Shown: positions 22,259-32,100 of the stretch, in pieces
How positions within the stretch are numbered: the stretch's first letter is position 1
How the letters are laid out: each line of letters begins with the position of its first letter
Origin: Ichthyophis bannanicus
Lineage: Eukaryota > Chordata > Amphibia > Gymnophiona > Ichthyophiidae
DNA length: 64,000 nucleotides
NCBI GenBank assembly: GCA_033557465.1
Contig: JAWIIG010000039.1
Location: forward strand, 1,116,001-1,180,000
Direction of reading: 5' to 3'
Notes under the pieces: model-generated
The model's database searches: none
What the model saw: the letters and a program-made list of their open reading frames with translations, nothing else
What the model was told of the DNA's origin: nothing
Position numbers and translations under genes: made by a program

Positions 22259-22605
22259 TAATCCGGGAAACTACAGACCGCTGAGCCTGACGTCAGTACC
22301 GGAAAGTATGGTAGAAACCATCATAAAGAACAAAATTACTCAGCATGTAGATAGTCATGGACTAATGGGAGACAGCCAACATGGCTTTAGACAAGGAAGA
22401 TCTTGTCTTACTAATCTGTTATGTTTTTTTTGAAGGTGTGAATAAACAGGTGGACAAAGGTGAGTCGGTTGATATAGTGTATCTGGACTTTCAGAAAGCC
22501 TTTGACAAGGTCCCTCATCAGAGACTTTTGGCAAAACTAAAGAGTCTTGGGATAGGAGGCATTGTACTACTGGGGATCCAGAACTGGTTAAAAGATAGAA
22601 AGCAG

Positions 22606-23400
22606 GGTTCCGGTGACGTCACCAGGCAGCATGGCGGTGCTTTAGCTTAGCTCCGCCACAATCCCCTGCTAACTGCGGAATTTAAGCACCCCCTCGATAC
22701 TGAAATTAGCGGAGTGTAGTGGGCTCGGGGCAGCGGTGATTCCGGTGAAGATTGGCGGCACATTTGGAGAACCCGCGGCAGCGGAGAGAGGTGTCAGAGC
22801 GTTGGGCAGCTGTGGGCCCTGGATTGTCTTCCTCCGTTTCGTGCCGGCCAGCCACGTGTGAGTGGAGAGCAGCTGATCGGCTCGGTGAGCGGAGGCCGTG
22901 AGTAACGGGGGGCTGTACTGTTTGCCTCGAGCGGAGAGAGCGGCATATTTCTTCAGGCGGCCGGCGCCGAGCGGGGACTCCCGACGAAGCACGCACCACA
23001 CGGTCTGGGACCAGAGTGGCAATTCTGGAGTAGAGGGGGCCGAGGAGCAGTCTGCGAAGGCCTGATCGTTGTCCTTAGGGGCACTGGGCGGACAGCACAA
23101 AATCTTGAACCCAGTGGGGGTTTTCATTCGCCCCACGGACTGTTTTCCTTTCTGCACGGGGTAGTATTGCTTCTACTTTGTTGGAGCCCTCCCCCCCTCC
23201 CTCCCGGACTCTCCATTCTTGCTCCGTGACCCGGCAGGCCTCCATCTGCACCTTCCACGAGTGCCTTTATTCTGTGGGCTGCCTGGCCCTGTGCCCGGGA
23301 GAGGAGTACCAACAGACAGACTGTTGGTGGAAGTAGGTCCTGCGGGGCCCCCCCCCTGTGAGGCGCTGTTTGGAAAGCCAGCTTTACTTTTTGGGATCAG
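22606..23400 (+). promoter_or_regulatory. L1 5' UTR, likely internal promoter
   Basis: The first 50 bases hold GGTGACGTCACC, a perfect palindrome containing the CRE core TGACGTCA, and just after it GCATGGCGG, similar to the YY1-type site near the start of mammalian L1. The region is GC-rich with many CpG dinucleotides. A promoter function is inferred by analogy with other L1 5' UTRs. No ORF here is credible. Confidence 0.55.
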
Positions 23401-24438
23401 ATGGCTGGTAAAAAGCCAGGAGCGGACTTAAAATCTTTCTCCTTTAGGAGTGGAGCAGGGGGAAAGTCCCCGGCCCTGAAACCAACGGCGAGTACAACCG
23501 TGGCGGTGGAGGTGGCGGATGGCGGGGCCGGACAGGGCGCTGCTGGCGAAATCCTGAGCCTGCGTGAGGACTTAAGAGGCTGGTTTGAGTCTACACAATC
23601 AGAGCTCTCCACCTTTAAATTGGAAGTCAAGAACTGGTTTGAGGAGCTGAAGGGCGACATGCAAACGCTGGGTGCCCGCATGGAGGAGTTGGAAACTAGG
23701 GCGGAGGAGCATGAAGGACATTTAGGCTCTGTGGCGCAGCGCACTGCTGAGATAGAACATACACAGGATGAAATACTGCAGAAGCTGGAAGATCTTGAGA
23801 ATAGATCCCGCCGCTCGAACATCCGCATACGGGGCCTCCCGGAGGTGGATGGCGCAGTAAATTATATTTCCTTGGCAGAGGAGTTTTGCAGCGCTGTTTT
23901 GAAGTCCGCCGATATGGAAGTAGAGGGCGTGTGCCTCCGAGTGGATCGGGCCCACCGGGCTCTTGGCCCCAAGCGCGATAACAGAGCCAGAGATATTGTT
24001 TGTTGTTTGCATGAATATCGGTCCAAAGAATTGGTGTTTAAGGCCGCCCGGAAGCTGGGGAAACTCAACTGGCATGGGGCCGACGTGGAAGTGTTTGCAG
24101 ACATTTCAAGTATCACTATGAAGAAACGACGGGGGTACCAGCAGGTGACAAAGCGGCTTCGGGAGGAGAATGTCCGATACCGCTGGCTGTTCCCTGTGGG
24201 CCTGCAGTTCACCATTAATACAAAGGCCTATGTGGCACATACTGTGGAGGAGGCCATCTCTGCTCTGAAGCAGGCCGGCTGGTCCAATCTCCCAACAGCG
24301 GAATCGGGGGAGGTGGCGGCAAGAGAGAGGGGAGACCTCCATAGCCGCCCACAGAGGAATTGGAGTAGAGTGTCCGGCGGAGAGCGGAGGCTACGAAAGA
24401 CAAAGCCGGCTCTGCAGCCTGCTGAATTGGCCACATGA
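23401..24438 (+). CDS. ORF1: L1 ORF1 protein (RNA-binding nucleoprotein chaperone)
   Basis: 345 residues, intact. The first ~55 residues are basic and low-complexity. Residues ~56-135 form a coiled coil with regular hydrophobic spacing (LREDLRGWFESTQSELSTFK, then LEDLENRSRRSN), which would trimerise the protein. Next comes an RRM-like domain (SNIRIRGLPE, RVDRAHRALGP, ARDIVCCLHEY) and a C-terminal domain (KKRRGYQQVTKRLREENVRY, RWLFPVGLQFTI). This is the transposase_22-type L1 ORF1p plan: it coats L1 RNA in the ribonucleoprotein used for target-primed reverse transcription. The start Met is the first in frame after the 5' UTR. ORF2 follows after a 454-bp spacer and so needs reinitiation or another start mechanism. 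Confidence 0.93.
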   Translation: MAGKKPGADLKSFSFRSGAGGKSPALKPTASTTVAVEVADGGAGQGAAGEILSLREDLRGWFESTQSELSTFKLEVKNWFEELKGDMQTLGARMEELETRAEEHEGHLGSVAQRTAEIEHTQDEILQKLEDLENRSRRSNIRIRGLPEVDGAVNYISLAEEFCSAVLKSADMEVEGVCLRVDRAHRALGPKRDNRARDIVCCLHEYRSKELVFKAARKLGKLNWHGADVEVFADISSITMKKRRGYQQVTKRLREENVRYRWLFPVGLQFTINTKAYVAHTVEEAISALKQAGWSNLPTAESGEVAARERGDLHSRPQRNWSRVSGGERRLRKTKPALQPAELAT

Positions 24439-24679
24439 ACTATGTTGTAATGGTTCTCTTTGAGTTTCTGTTATGGAGTCTGAGCCTGTTGGGTCTGCAT
24501 AGGGGGTGTAGGGTGGGGGTGCTGCATAGGATGTAAGAACGGGGAGTTATGTTTTCATTTCTGTTCTGAGATGTCTGTGATGCTAAGGGGTAGTGGACGG
24601 AAGAATGGGGGGAAGATTTCTTTTTGCTTGTTTGCCCACTAAGTAAGGAGGGTACAAAGTTGGGTGCTGTTTCGCGGGG

Positions 24680-24860
24680 GGGGGTGGTTATTCCATAAAA
24701 AAAAAAGCAGGGGGCTGCTCTGGTTGACGGGACCTGGCTCCGATCTATTTTGATGGATCGGGTGGAGAGGCGGGGGGTGGGGGCGGGGGGTGGGGGTGGG
24801 GAGGGAGGGGGGAGGGTTGGGGAGGAGGGCGGGGGGAGGGGAGGGGGGGGGAACGGGGAT
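24680..24860 (+). other. G-rich inter-ORF tract, G-quadruplex candidate
   Basis: Between ORF1 and ORF2 the plus strand has many runs of three to nine G separated by one to four bases, densest at 24,770-24,855. Such spacing allows several overlapping intramolecular G-quadruplexes. G-runs recur in the 3' UTR at about 28,720, 28,800 and 29,011. The proline-rich open frame on the opposite strand is an artefact of this tract. Confidence 0.7.
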
Positions 24861-24892
24861 GGCTCAGGTGTAGCGAGAGGAGGGAAGGGTTT

Positions 24893-27800
24893 ATGGCTGC
24901 CTTTAAGCTGATGACTATTAATGTCAGGGGCCTGAACTCCTATTATAAGAGGCAATTGCTTTTCAAAGAATGCTCCCGGTTGGAGGGGGATGTGGTTTTT
25001 ATCCAGGAGACTCACCTGCTTCCTAAGGATGAGGATCGTTTGCGACACTCCCGTTTCCCCCAACAATATTTTGCTTCCAATAAATTAGAGAAGAAAAAGG
25101 GTGGAGTGGGGATCTTGATGTCTGGTAGGGTGCTGGGGAGGGTGGAGGAGGTCATCCGGGATAGGAGAGGACGTTATCTGGTGGTTAAGTTGCAATGGGG
25201 ACAGCAGAAGTATACGCTGGCCAGTGTGTATGCTCCCAACACGGAGCAGGCCGCCTTTTTTGGAGAATTGGAAGCAGTTCTTGTAAGCAAGGGAGAGGGG
25301 CAGCTGCTGATTGGGGGTGATTTCAACGTTGCTCTTAATCCCTTGGTGGACACCTCTAAGGGGGCGTCGTCCCTTACTCGGAAGCATCGCCTGCGTCTGA
25401 AGCAGCTGATGGAATCCCTGGATTTGGTGGATCTCTGGCGGGAAGTGCATTATGGTGAAAGGGATTATTCTTTCTTCTCCCCCGTGCATGCAGTGTACTC
25501 CCGGATCGATTTGCTGCTTATTGATAAGGCTTTGTTGGCTGGAGTGGCGAAATGTGAGATCCGAGAGCGGACCTGGTCAGACCATGCCCCTGTTCTTTGT
25601 ACCTTACCTTTAGGGGATTCAAGCTCGGCCAAGCGGTGGTGGACGTTGAATGAGTCCCTGTTGGAAGATTCGGCAGTAGTAGAACACTTAGGGAAAGATA
25701 TAGAGGAATACTTGCTAGTGAACGACAATGGCGAATGCTCCCCAGGAACGGTTTGGGACTGCTTGAAGGCGGTGGTCAGGGGGCGGCTGGTAGCTATAGG
25801 TGCCCACAGAAAGAAAGTACGGCTAAAAAAGCAAGAGGAGCTGCTGGTTCTGATTCGGGAGTTGGAGGGGTGCTTGAAGCAGAGGCCGCAGGATGTTCGC
25901 GTGCAGGGCCAACTGAGGAAGGCTCAGCTAGACTTGAGCGAATTACATATGGAGGAAATCCGACATAAATTGAATCTCCTTCAGCAGAGGTTTTTTGAAT
26001 TTGGCAATAAAGCTGGGAGGTTGCTAGCCCGCCGGGTCAAGAAATTGGCCGCTCGGAATGCTATAGTGAAAATAAAGGGGAGAGAGGGTAGCTTGTTGTG
26101 GCTGGGCAAGGAGATTGAAGACCGGTTTGTCCAGTATTATCAGGAGCTGTATACGCCGGAGACGGTAGTGTCGGAAGAAGCGATTAGGGACTTTTTGGAT
26201 ACTGTCCAATTACCGAACTTGTCCTCTGCAGAGTCTGAGAGTCTCTCCCTTCCTATTGGTGAAATTGAGGTCCTCACGGTGATTAAAGGCCTCCGGGCCC
26301 ATAAGGCCCCAGGCATGGATGGCTACCCCAACAGCTTTTATAAAGTTTTTGCAGGACAACTGGTCGGACCCTTGGTGAGAATGTATAATTCCTTTCAAAG
26401 GGATAGTATTCTGCCGCCATCTATGCGGCTGGCGGGGGTCAGTATTCTCCATAAGGAGGGTAAGGATCCTCTGGAGTGTGGCTCCTATAGGCCTATCTCT
26501 CTATTGGGTAGCGATTTTAAGATTTTCACCCGAGTCCTAGCCAATAGGCTGCTCCCATTCCTGGGGAAGCTAATACACCCTAATCAATCGGGTTTTGTGC
26601 CTGGGAGGTACACCTCCGACAATATCAGGAGAGTGTTAAATTTAATATGGCATGGCAGGAGAGAGGGGGCAGAGATGGCTTTATTAGCAGTAGATGCTGA
26701 AAAAGCTTTTGATAGGGTGAGCTGGCCTTTTCTGTTTCTGACGCTAGAGCGGGTGGGGATAGGAGGGGCTTTCTTAGATTGGGTGCGAGCCCTATATCGA
26801 CACCCTTTAGCCTGCTTAAAACTAAACGGCTCCACCACCCAAACTTTTGAATTGCACAGGGGGACGAGGCAGGGGTGCCCTCTCTCCCCTCTGCTCTTTA
26901 TTCTTGCCATGGAACCACTGGCCCAGAGGATTAGGGCTCGTAGGGAGATCCGGGGTGTAGTAGTGAAAAATATTCCCCATAAGATTTCCCTCTTTGCCGA
27001 TGATGTTTTGTTTTTTGTCTCTGACCCATTGCGAACGCTCCCTGCCATTTTGGAGGAGATAACCATATATGGAGCTCTGTCAGGGTTTCGTATGAATCCC
27101 ACAAAATCAGAAATTTTGAATCTCTCCCTGGGTAGGGAGACCGTGGCGGGCTTGAAGAAGGCCTTTCCCTTCCGGTGGGCCAAATCTAGTATTCGGTACC
27201 TTGGGGTGCAAATCACGGGCCAATGCCGGGATTTATTTCGGGAGAATTACTTACCCGCCCAGAGTAAGCTGATCAGAGAGCTTGAGCGCTGGGGGACGTT
27301 TGAGATCTCGTGGCTGGGTCGAATAGACCTCATCAAGATGATTTTGGTGCCTCGGCTCCTTTATCTTTTTATTAACCTGCCCATTGAGGTCCCGATGACC
27401 TACTTGCGGAAACTACAGGAGAAACTCCTGGCTTTTGTATGGCGGGGCAGGAGACCGAGGGTAGCTCGGAGCATTTTGTATGCAGGCCGCGATAGGGGGG
27501 GCATGGGGGTGCCGCATCTGGGTAGATATTATGAAGCGGCCAGGGTGCGAGCGGTCTTTGAGTGGATTTTGAGGGAGGCAGTGGATTGGGTTGGATTGGA
27601 ACAAGCGGGTTTGGGGGAGGGTAGACGCCTATCAAATATTGTGTGGGTGCGGAAACCCGGTCTTGTGAGTCAGGAGGGGGAAAATCCATATGTAGCACTC
27701 ACGCTGCGCTACTGGTTAAAATGGCGCGCCCGGTGGTATGGCGCTCGGGGCTGCTCCAAGTTTATGCCTTTGTGTGACAACCCGGATTTCCCACCGGGGA

Positions 27801-28702
27801 GGGATGATGTTGTGTTTCAGAGGTGGGCTCGGCAGGGTTTGGGCTATGTAGGGCAGTTTAAAGATGGGGGGGCCTGGGTGTCCTTTGATGATTTACTGAA
27901 AGAGTTTTCGGGGCTGGAGGGTGCTAGATATCAGTATATGCAAGCCCGGCACTTTTGTAACAGTCTGGGGGGTTGGGGGGGTGACGGGCAGGGCGCTGCT
28001 GTAGATGGTTTAGTGGAAAATGGGGTGATCAAAGGCTTGATTTCCCGGTTGTATGGGCTAATGGATCAGGTGGATATTGGGGGCTGGGCCCACAAAAAAG
28101 CATGGGAGCGAGATTTGCATATGTGTTGGGATGAGGATCACTGGGTAGGAATTTACAAGGGGTTGTTTAGGGGTGTGTTATCAAGCTCAATTTTGGAACA
28201 AAACTATAAAATGCTCTATAGGTGGCACTTGACTCCCCAGAGATTACAGAAATGGCGGGGAGGGTTGGGTCTCTGCTGGAGGGAGTGTGGAGCGATCGGC
28301 TCTGTCCTACATATATGGTGGGAGTGTCCGATACTCCAGCCTAGCTGGCAGGCGGTGGCAGAGTGGATGGACGTAGTGTTGGATGATGGTGTGGTTGTTG
28401 GACCCTGTTTGGCGCTGCTGAATGTGGGAGGGGGGTCAAAGTGGCGTAAGGTGGTTTGTGGGGCAATGAGACAATTGATTGCGCGGAAATGGCGGACTCC
28501 TTCCCCACCCACTCTGGAGGATATTCAAGTGCGAGTAGCGCACCTATCTCTCATGTATCGCCTGACGGCCCTGCGTAGGAAACGGCTAGTGAACTTCCAA
28601 GACACCTGGGGCCCTTACCTCCAGTGGGTGGAAGGGAGGAGGACCTCACAAGCCCCCGATATTCGAGGGGAGGGGGGGACCCCAAGCAACGGTGGCCCAT
28701 AG
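24893..28702 (+). CDS. ORF2: L1 ORF2 protein: AP-like endonuclease and reverse transcriptase
   Basis: 1,269 residues, intact. The endonuclease (about 1-240) shows TINVRGLN (Asn10), FIQETHL (Glu39), SVYAPN, GGDFNVAL, SRIDLLLI and WSDHAPV, the complete catalytic set. RT (about 460-760) shows KAPGMDGYP, YRPISLL, QSGFVPGR, AVDAEKAFDRV (first Asp), RQGCPLSPLLF, SLFADDVLFFV near residue 700 (catalytic Asp pair) and IRYLGVQI. Near residue 1127 a C-x3-C-x7-H-x4-C knuckle (CWREC...HIWWEC) completes the L1-type C-terminus. The protein nicks the target and primes reverse transcription from it. Every hallmark residue is present, so activity is plausible, though not shown. Confidence 0.95.
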   Translation: MAAFKLMTINVRGLNSYYKRQLLFKECSRLEGDVVFIQETHLLPKDEDRLRHSRFPQQYFASNKLEKKKGGVGILMSGRVLGRVEEVIRDRRGRYLVVKLQWGQQKYTLASVYAPNTEQAAFFGELEAVLVSKGEGQLLIGGDFNVALNPLVDTSKGASSLTRKHRLRLKQLMESLDLVDLWREVHYGERDYSFFSPVHAVYSRIDLLLIDKALLAGVAKCEIRERTWSDHAPVLCTLPLGDSSSAKRWWTLNESLLEDSAVVEHLGKDIEEYLLVNDNGECSPGTVWDCLKAVVRGRLVAIGAHRKKVRLKKQEELLVLIRELEGCLKQRPQDVRVQGQLRKAQLDLSELHMEEIRHKLNLLQQRFFEFGNKAGRLLARRVKKLAARNAIVKIKGREGSLLWLGKEIEDRFVQYYQELYTPETVVSEEAIRDFLDTVQLPNLSSAESESLSLPIGEIEVLTVIKGLRAHKAPGMDGYPNSFYKVFAGQLVGPLVRMYNSFQRDSILPPSMRLAGVSILHKEGKDPLECGSYRPISLLGSDFKIFTRVLANRLLPFLGKLIHPNQSGFVPGRYTSDNIRRVLNLIWHGRREGAEMALLAVDAEKAFDRVSWPFLFLTLERVGIGGAFLDWVRALYRHPLACLKLNGSTTQTFELHRGTRQGCPLSPLLFILAMEPLAQRIRARREIRGVVVKNIPHKISLFADDVLFFVSDPLRTLPAILEEITIYGALSGFRMNPTKSEILNLSLGRETVAGLKKAFPFRWAKSSIRYLGVQITGQCRDLFRENYLPAQSKLIRELERWGTFEISWLGRIDLIKMILVPRLLYLFINLPIEVPMTYLRKLQEKLLAFVWRGRRPRVARSILYAGRDRGGMGVPHLGRYYEAARVRAVFEWILREAVDWVGLEQAGLGEGRRLSNIVWVRKPGLVSQEGENPYVALTLRYWLKWRARWYGARGCSKFMPLCDNPDFPPGRDDVVFQRWARQGLGYVGQFKDGGAWVSFDDLLKEFSGLEGARYQYMQARHFCNSLGGWGGDGQGAAVDGLVENGVIKGLISRLYGLMDQVDIGGWAHKKAWERDLHMCWDEDHWVGIYKGLFRGVLSSSILEQNYKMLYRWHLTPQRLQKWRGGLGLCWRECGAIGSVLHIWWECPILQPSWQAVAEWMDVVLDDGVVVGPCLALLNVGGGSKWRKVVCGAMRQLIARKWRTPSPPTLEDIQVRVAHLSLMYRLTALRRKRLVNFQDTWGPYLQWVEGRRTSQAPDIRGEGGTPSNGGP

Positions 28703-29225
28703 TGGGAGCTTGTCACGGTGGGGGGGGGGGTGTTTTTTGGGCCTGATCCTATTTTGGAGGCTTCGGGAAATATTTTTCTCCTCTCTCCTTCTGTTAATTG
28801 GGGGGGGGGGGGGGTTCCCACCTTCCCACCTTGTTTGACTGTGATGCAGGGGCTGGGGGATCTTTCCCAATGCTTGACTGGGTGTTTCAGACTCCTAGAG
28901 TTTTTCCATGTGAATATTCTTTAGCTTAACGGGTAGCGTATTACTTAAGGTATTCTGTACTGACTTTCCTTTTTAGGATTATCTTTTAATGCTAATACTG
29001 GTGCCATCCTCGGGGGGGGGGGGGGGTGGGGGGAAGGGTGGGAGGGGACAGTGGGATTATTTTGTGACTTATAGCCTTGGAGGTGTTTAGGGGGGAAAGC
29101 GGAACTACTGTTGTGATTTAGTATGTTCGTGTTGTATAAGCTGTTGACTGTGTCTTGGGAAGTGATGTTTTTGTTTTTTTTCTCTGTGTCAACCTTCAAT
29201 AAACATTTAATGGAAAAAAAAAAAA
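28703..29225 (+). other. L1 3' UTR and poly(A) end
   Basis: About 520 bp with three long G runs (near 28,720, 28,800 and 29,011), then CAATAAACATTTAATGG and a poly(A) stretch running into the target duplication. The AATAAA lies close to the A-tract, as expected for the element's own polyadenylation signal. Confidence 0.8.
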
Positions 29226-29240
29226 AAAGATAGAAAGCAG

Positions 29241-30196
29241 AGGGTTGGGCTAAATGGCCAATTTTACCAATTGGGAAAGGTGAATAGTGGTGTACACCCC
29301 AGGGATCTGTGCTGGGTCCGCTGCTTTTTGACATATTCATAAATGACCTGGAAAGTGGAATAACGAGTGAGGTTATCAAATTTGAGGATGACACAAAACT
29401 ATTTAAAGTTGTTAAAACCCAAGAGGATTGTGGAAAATTGCAAGAGGATCTTGATAAATTAGAAGACTGGGCATCAAAATGGCAGATGAAATTTAATGTA
29501 GACAAGTGCAAAGTTATGCACCTAGGGAAGAACAACCCAAACTATGGTTACATGATACAAGGTTACACATTAGGAACCACCACCCAGGAAAAAGATTTAG
29601 GCGTCATTGTGGATAACATGCTAAAACCCTCGGCCCAGTGTGCAGCGGTGGCCAAGAGAGCAAATAGAATGCTAGGTATCATAAGGGAAGGAATGGAAAA
29701 TAAAACAAAAGATATTATAATGCCTCTATATCGTTCCATGGTGACACCACACCTTGAATATTGTGTGCAATTCTGGTCGCCGTATCTTAAAAAGGATATA
29801 GCGTTATTAGAAAAGGTTCAGAGAAGAGCCACCAAAATGGTAAAGGGGATGGAAGGATACTCCTATGAAGAAAGGCTAAAAAGGTTAGGGCTCTTTAACC
29901 TGGAAAAGAGACGGCTGAGGGTAGATATGATAGAAGTCTATAAATTAATGAACGGAGTGGAATGGGTAAACGTAGATCAATTGTTTACGTTATCAGAAGA
30001 TAGAAAGACTAGGGGACATGCAATGAAGCTACAGGGAAAACTATTTAAGACTAATAAAAGAAAATATTTTTTCACTCAACGTGTAATCAAACTCTGGAAT
30101 TTGTTACCGGAGGATGTAGTAAAGGCTGTTAGTGTAGCTGGGTTTAAAAAAGGTTTGGACAAGTTCCTGGAGGAAAGGTCCATAAACCATTATTAA
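29241..30196 (+). pseudogene. CR1 RT, C-terminal part (copy 1)
   Basis: Downstream of the L1 the CR1 frame resumes. From 29,309 an open stretch of 295 codons reads MLGPLLFDIFINDLESGI, then IKFEDDTKLFKVV, where the palm box is FEDD rather than the FADD of copy 2. It continues through [51 protein letters not shown] and [19 protein letters not shown] to LEERSINHY. This is the CR1 thumb and C-terminal domain. A frameshift at 29,290-29,300 separates it from the preceding part, and the Ala-to-Glu change in the active-site loop adds damage. Confidence 0.88.
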
Positions 30197-30360
30197 GAAG
30201 GGACCCAGGATATCAATGCTTGACCCAGAACAAGCACTGTGGAACCTGTGTCTTTTGGGGAAGCTGCTAGATACGTATGACCTAGATTGGCCACTGTTGG
30301 AAACAGGATACTGGGCTTGATGGACCTTGGTCTGACCCAGTATGGCATATCTTATGTTCT

Positions 30361-30505
30361 TATGTACCCTTGTTTCTATCCAAATTCTGGTACCTGTTAA
30401 TTGTAAACATAAACCAAATGGGTTGAAATGTGTATGTAATTGGTTCCATGTAAACCGCACTAATGGAAAATAGCGCGGTATATAAGAGAAAATAAATAAA
30501 TAAAG
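30361..30505 (+). mobile_element. L2-like LINE 3' tail
   Basis: A 145-bp fragment ends with the hairpin ACCGCACTA...TAGCGCGGT, TATATAAGAG and (AAAT)n. It lies exactly between the end of CR1 copy 1 and the start of CR1 copy 2. It is the same family as the copy at 20,916-22,258, heavily 5' truncated. Confidence 0.75.
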
Positions 30506-30609
30506 AGGTAGGAATGTTACCAATGACTGAAGTGGTATTTAAAGGTGCGGAAGAATTGAAGGAAATATTGATACATCGGGAAGATGTATTACAACTATTA
30601 GATAAATAG

Positions 30610-31508
30610 AAGAGTAGCAAATCACCTGGGCCGGATGGTATATATCCAAGGGTGTTGAAAGAACTGAAATATGAGATTGCAGACCTGCTATTAGTAATCT
30701 GTGAATTGTCATTAAAATCATCTGTAATACCTGAAGATTGGAGGATCGCCAATGTAATACCAATTTTTAAAAAGGGTTACAGGGGTGATCCGGGAATCTA
30801 CAGACCGCTGAGCCTGACGTCAGTACCAGGAAGAATGGTAGAAACCATCATAAAGAACAAAATTACTCAGCATGTAGATAGTCATGGCCTAATGGGAGAC
30901 AGCCAACATGGCTTTAGACAAGGAAGATCTTGTCTTACTAATCTGTTATGTTTTTTTTGAAGGTGTGAATAAACAGGTGGACAAAGGTGAGTCGGTTGAT
31001 ATAGTGTATCTGGACTTTCAGAAAGCCTTTGACAAGGTCCCTCATCAGAGACCTTTGGCAAAACTAAAGAGTCATGGGACAGGAGGCAGTGTACTATTGT
31101 GGATCAAGAAGTGGTTAAAAGATAGAAAAGCAAAGGGTAGGGCTAAATGGCAAATTTTCCCAATGGAGAAAGTTGAATAGTGGTGTACCCCAGGGATCTG
31201 TGCTGGGTCCACTGCTTTTTGACATATTCATAAATGACCTGGAAAAGGGAATAACGAGTGAGGTTATCAAATTTGCAGATGACACAAAATTATTTAAAGT
31301 TGTTAAAACCCAAGAATATTGTGGAAAATTGCAAGAGGATCTTGATAAATTGGAAGACTGGGCATCAAAATGGCAGATGAAATTTAATGTGGACAAGTGC
31401 AAAGTTATGCACCTAGGGAAGAACAACCCAAACTATGGTTACATGATGCAAGGTTCCACATTAGGAACCACCACCCAGAAAAAAGATTTAGCCATCATTG
31501 TGGATAAA
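30610..31508 (+). pseudogene. CR1 RT palm region (copy 2)
   Basis: Pieces of the CR1 RT are present in three frames: SVIPEDWRIANVIPIFKKGY with IYRPLSLTSVPGRMVE (30,652-30,960), GESVDIVYLDFQKAFDKVPH (first catalytic Asp), and GVPQGSVLGPLLFDIFIND with VIKFADDTKLFKVV (31,173-31,505). Here the FADD box is intact, unlike copy 1. Stops at about 30,608 and 31,178 and a frameshift near 30,955 break the protein before the DIRS insertion cuts it. Confidence 0.85.
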
Positions 31509-31708
31509 GCACAGTTACTTACCTGTAACAGGTGATCTCTGGGAACAGCAGGAATAAGTCTTCACATATGGGTACATCGGTACCGATGGAGCCTGCGCGG
31601 GAACGCTCCCCAGCGTCCAAAAAGAAAGCTTTTGGGAGCATCCCACATTCACTTCCCTCTCATCAGTTGGGTTTGTAGCTGAGACCGAAGGAGGGAAGTA
31701 GACAAATT

Positions 31709-31742
<34 letters not shown>

Positions 31743-31776
31743 ACACACACACAACTCCTAGGGGAGGTGGGTGGGT

Positions 31777-31880
31777 TGTGAAGACTTATTCCTGCTGTTC
31801 TCAGAGATCACCTGTTACAGGTAAGTAACTGTGCTATCTCCAGGAACAAGCAGGAATGAGTCTTCACATATGGGGACTCC
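31777..31880. repeat. Internal complementary region of DIRS E2
   Basis: GAGATCACCTGTTACAGGTA and GTAACTGTGC are the reverse complement of the left end. TATCTCCAGGAACAAGCAGG onward is the reverse complement of the right end. It lies next to a (GA)n(CA)n stretch at 31,711-31,750. Confidence 0.85.
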
Positions 31881-31983
31881 CAAGCTAGAGATGCCTAGAG
31901 GAGGTCCCAGCATGCTGCAAATCTAATCGATGGGCCATGCTATTTCCCAGAACCTCAGGCATCCAAGGGTTGGAGGGTAGGAG

Positions 31984-32100
31984 TTTATTTATTTATTTAT
32001 TTCAATTTTTTATATACCGCGCTATTTACAATTAGCGCGGTTTACAGAGAACCAAAGACCAGAACAACAGGCTGCTCGGTATTACATAAAACAGGAAAAT
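31984..32100 (-). mobile_element. L2-like LINE 3' tail inside DIRS E2
   Basis: (TTTA)n, then TATATACCGCGCTA, a short loop and TAGCGCGGTTTACAG: the minus-strand form of the L2-like 3' end. In this copy the hairpin arms CCGCGCTA and TAGCGCGG are perfectly complementary. The insertion is absent from the homologous part of E3 near 43,700. The inner boundary is approximate. Confidence 0.7.

Larger units (their letters stand above)
22606..29225 (+). mobile_element. Full-length L1/Tx1-type LINE with both ORFs open
   Basis: The 15-mer AAAGATAGAAAGCAG occurs at 22,591-22,605 and 29,226-29,240, a clean target duplication. The 6.6-kb element has a GC-rich 5' UTR (22,606-23,400), ORF1 (23,401-24,438), a G-rich spacer, ORF2 (24,893-28,702), a G-run-containing 3' UTR with AATAAA, and a poly(A) end. 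Both frames are uninterrupted and the duplication is perfect, so the insertion is recent. It lies in CR1 copy 1, antisense to the KRAB gene. Nesting order: old DIRS, then CR1, then L1. Confidence 0.93.
20200..30360 (+). mobile_element. CR1-clade LINE copy 1, plus strand, split by an L2-like LINE and an L1
   Basis: It starts near 20,200 at the endonuclease-RT linker (5' truncated) and ends at about 30,360 with TATGGCATATCTTATGTTCTTA, the CR1 3' end. It is cut by an L2-like insertion at 20,916-22,258 and by an L1 at 22,606-29,225. RT pieces are at 20,230-20,915, 22,260-22,605 and 29,241-30,195. It is very similar to copy 2 (30,506-36,905), so both are younger than the minus-strand CR1 at 4.5-11.5 kb. 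Confidence 0.85.

Noticed and set aside
24440..25066. 208-codon proline-rich open frame on the minus strand
   Set aside because: It is the complement of the G-rich spacer of the L1 and runs across its ORF2 start; low complexity explains the lack of stops.
26584..27216. 210-codon minus-strand frame under L1 ORF2
   Set aside because: Shadow of the real ORF2, which has all catalytic motifs in the plus frame.
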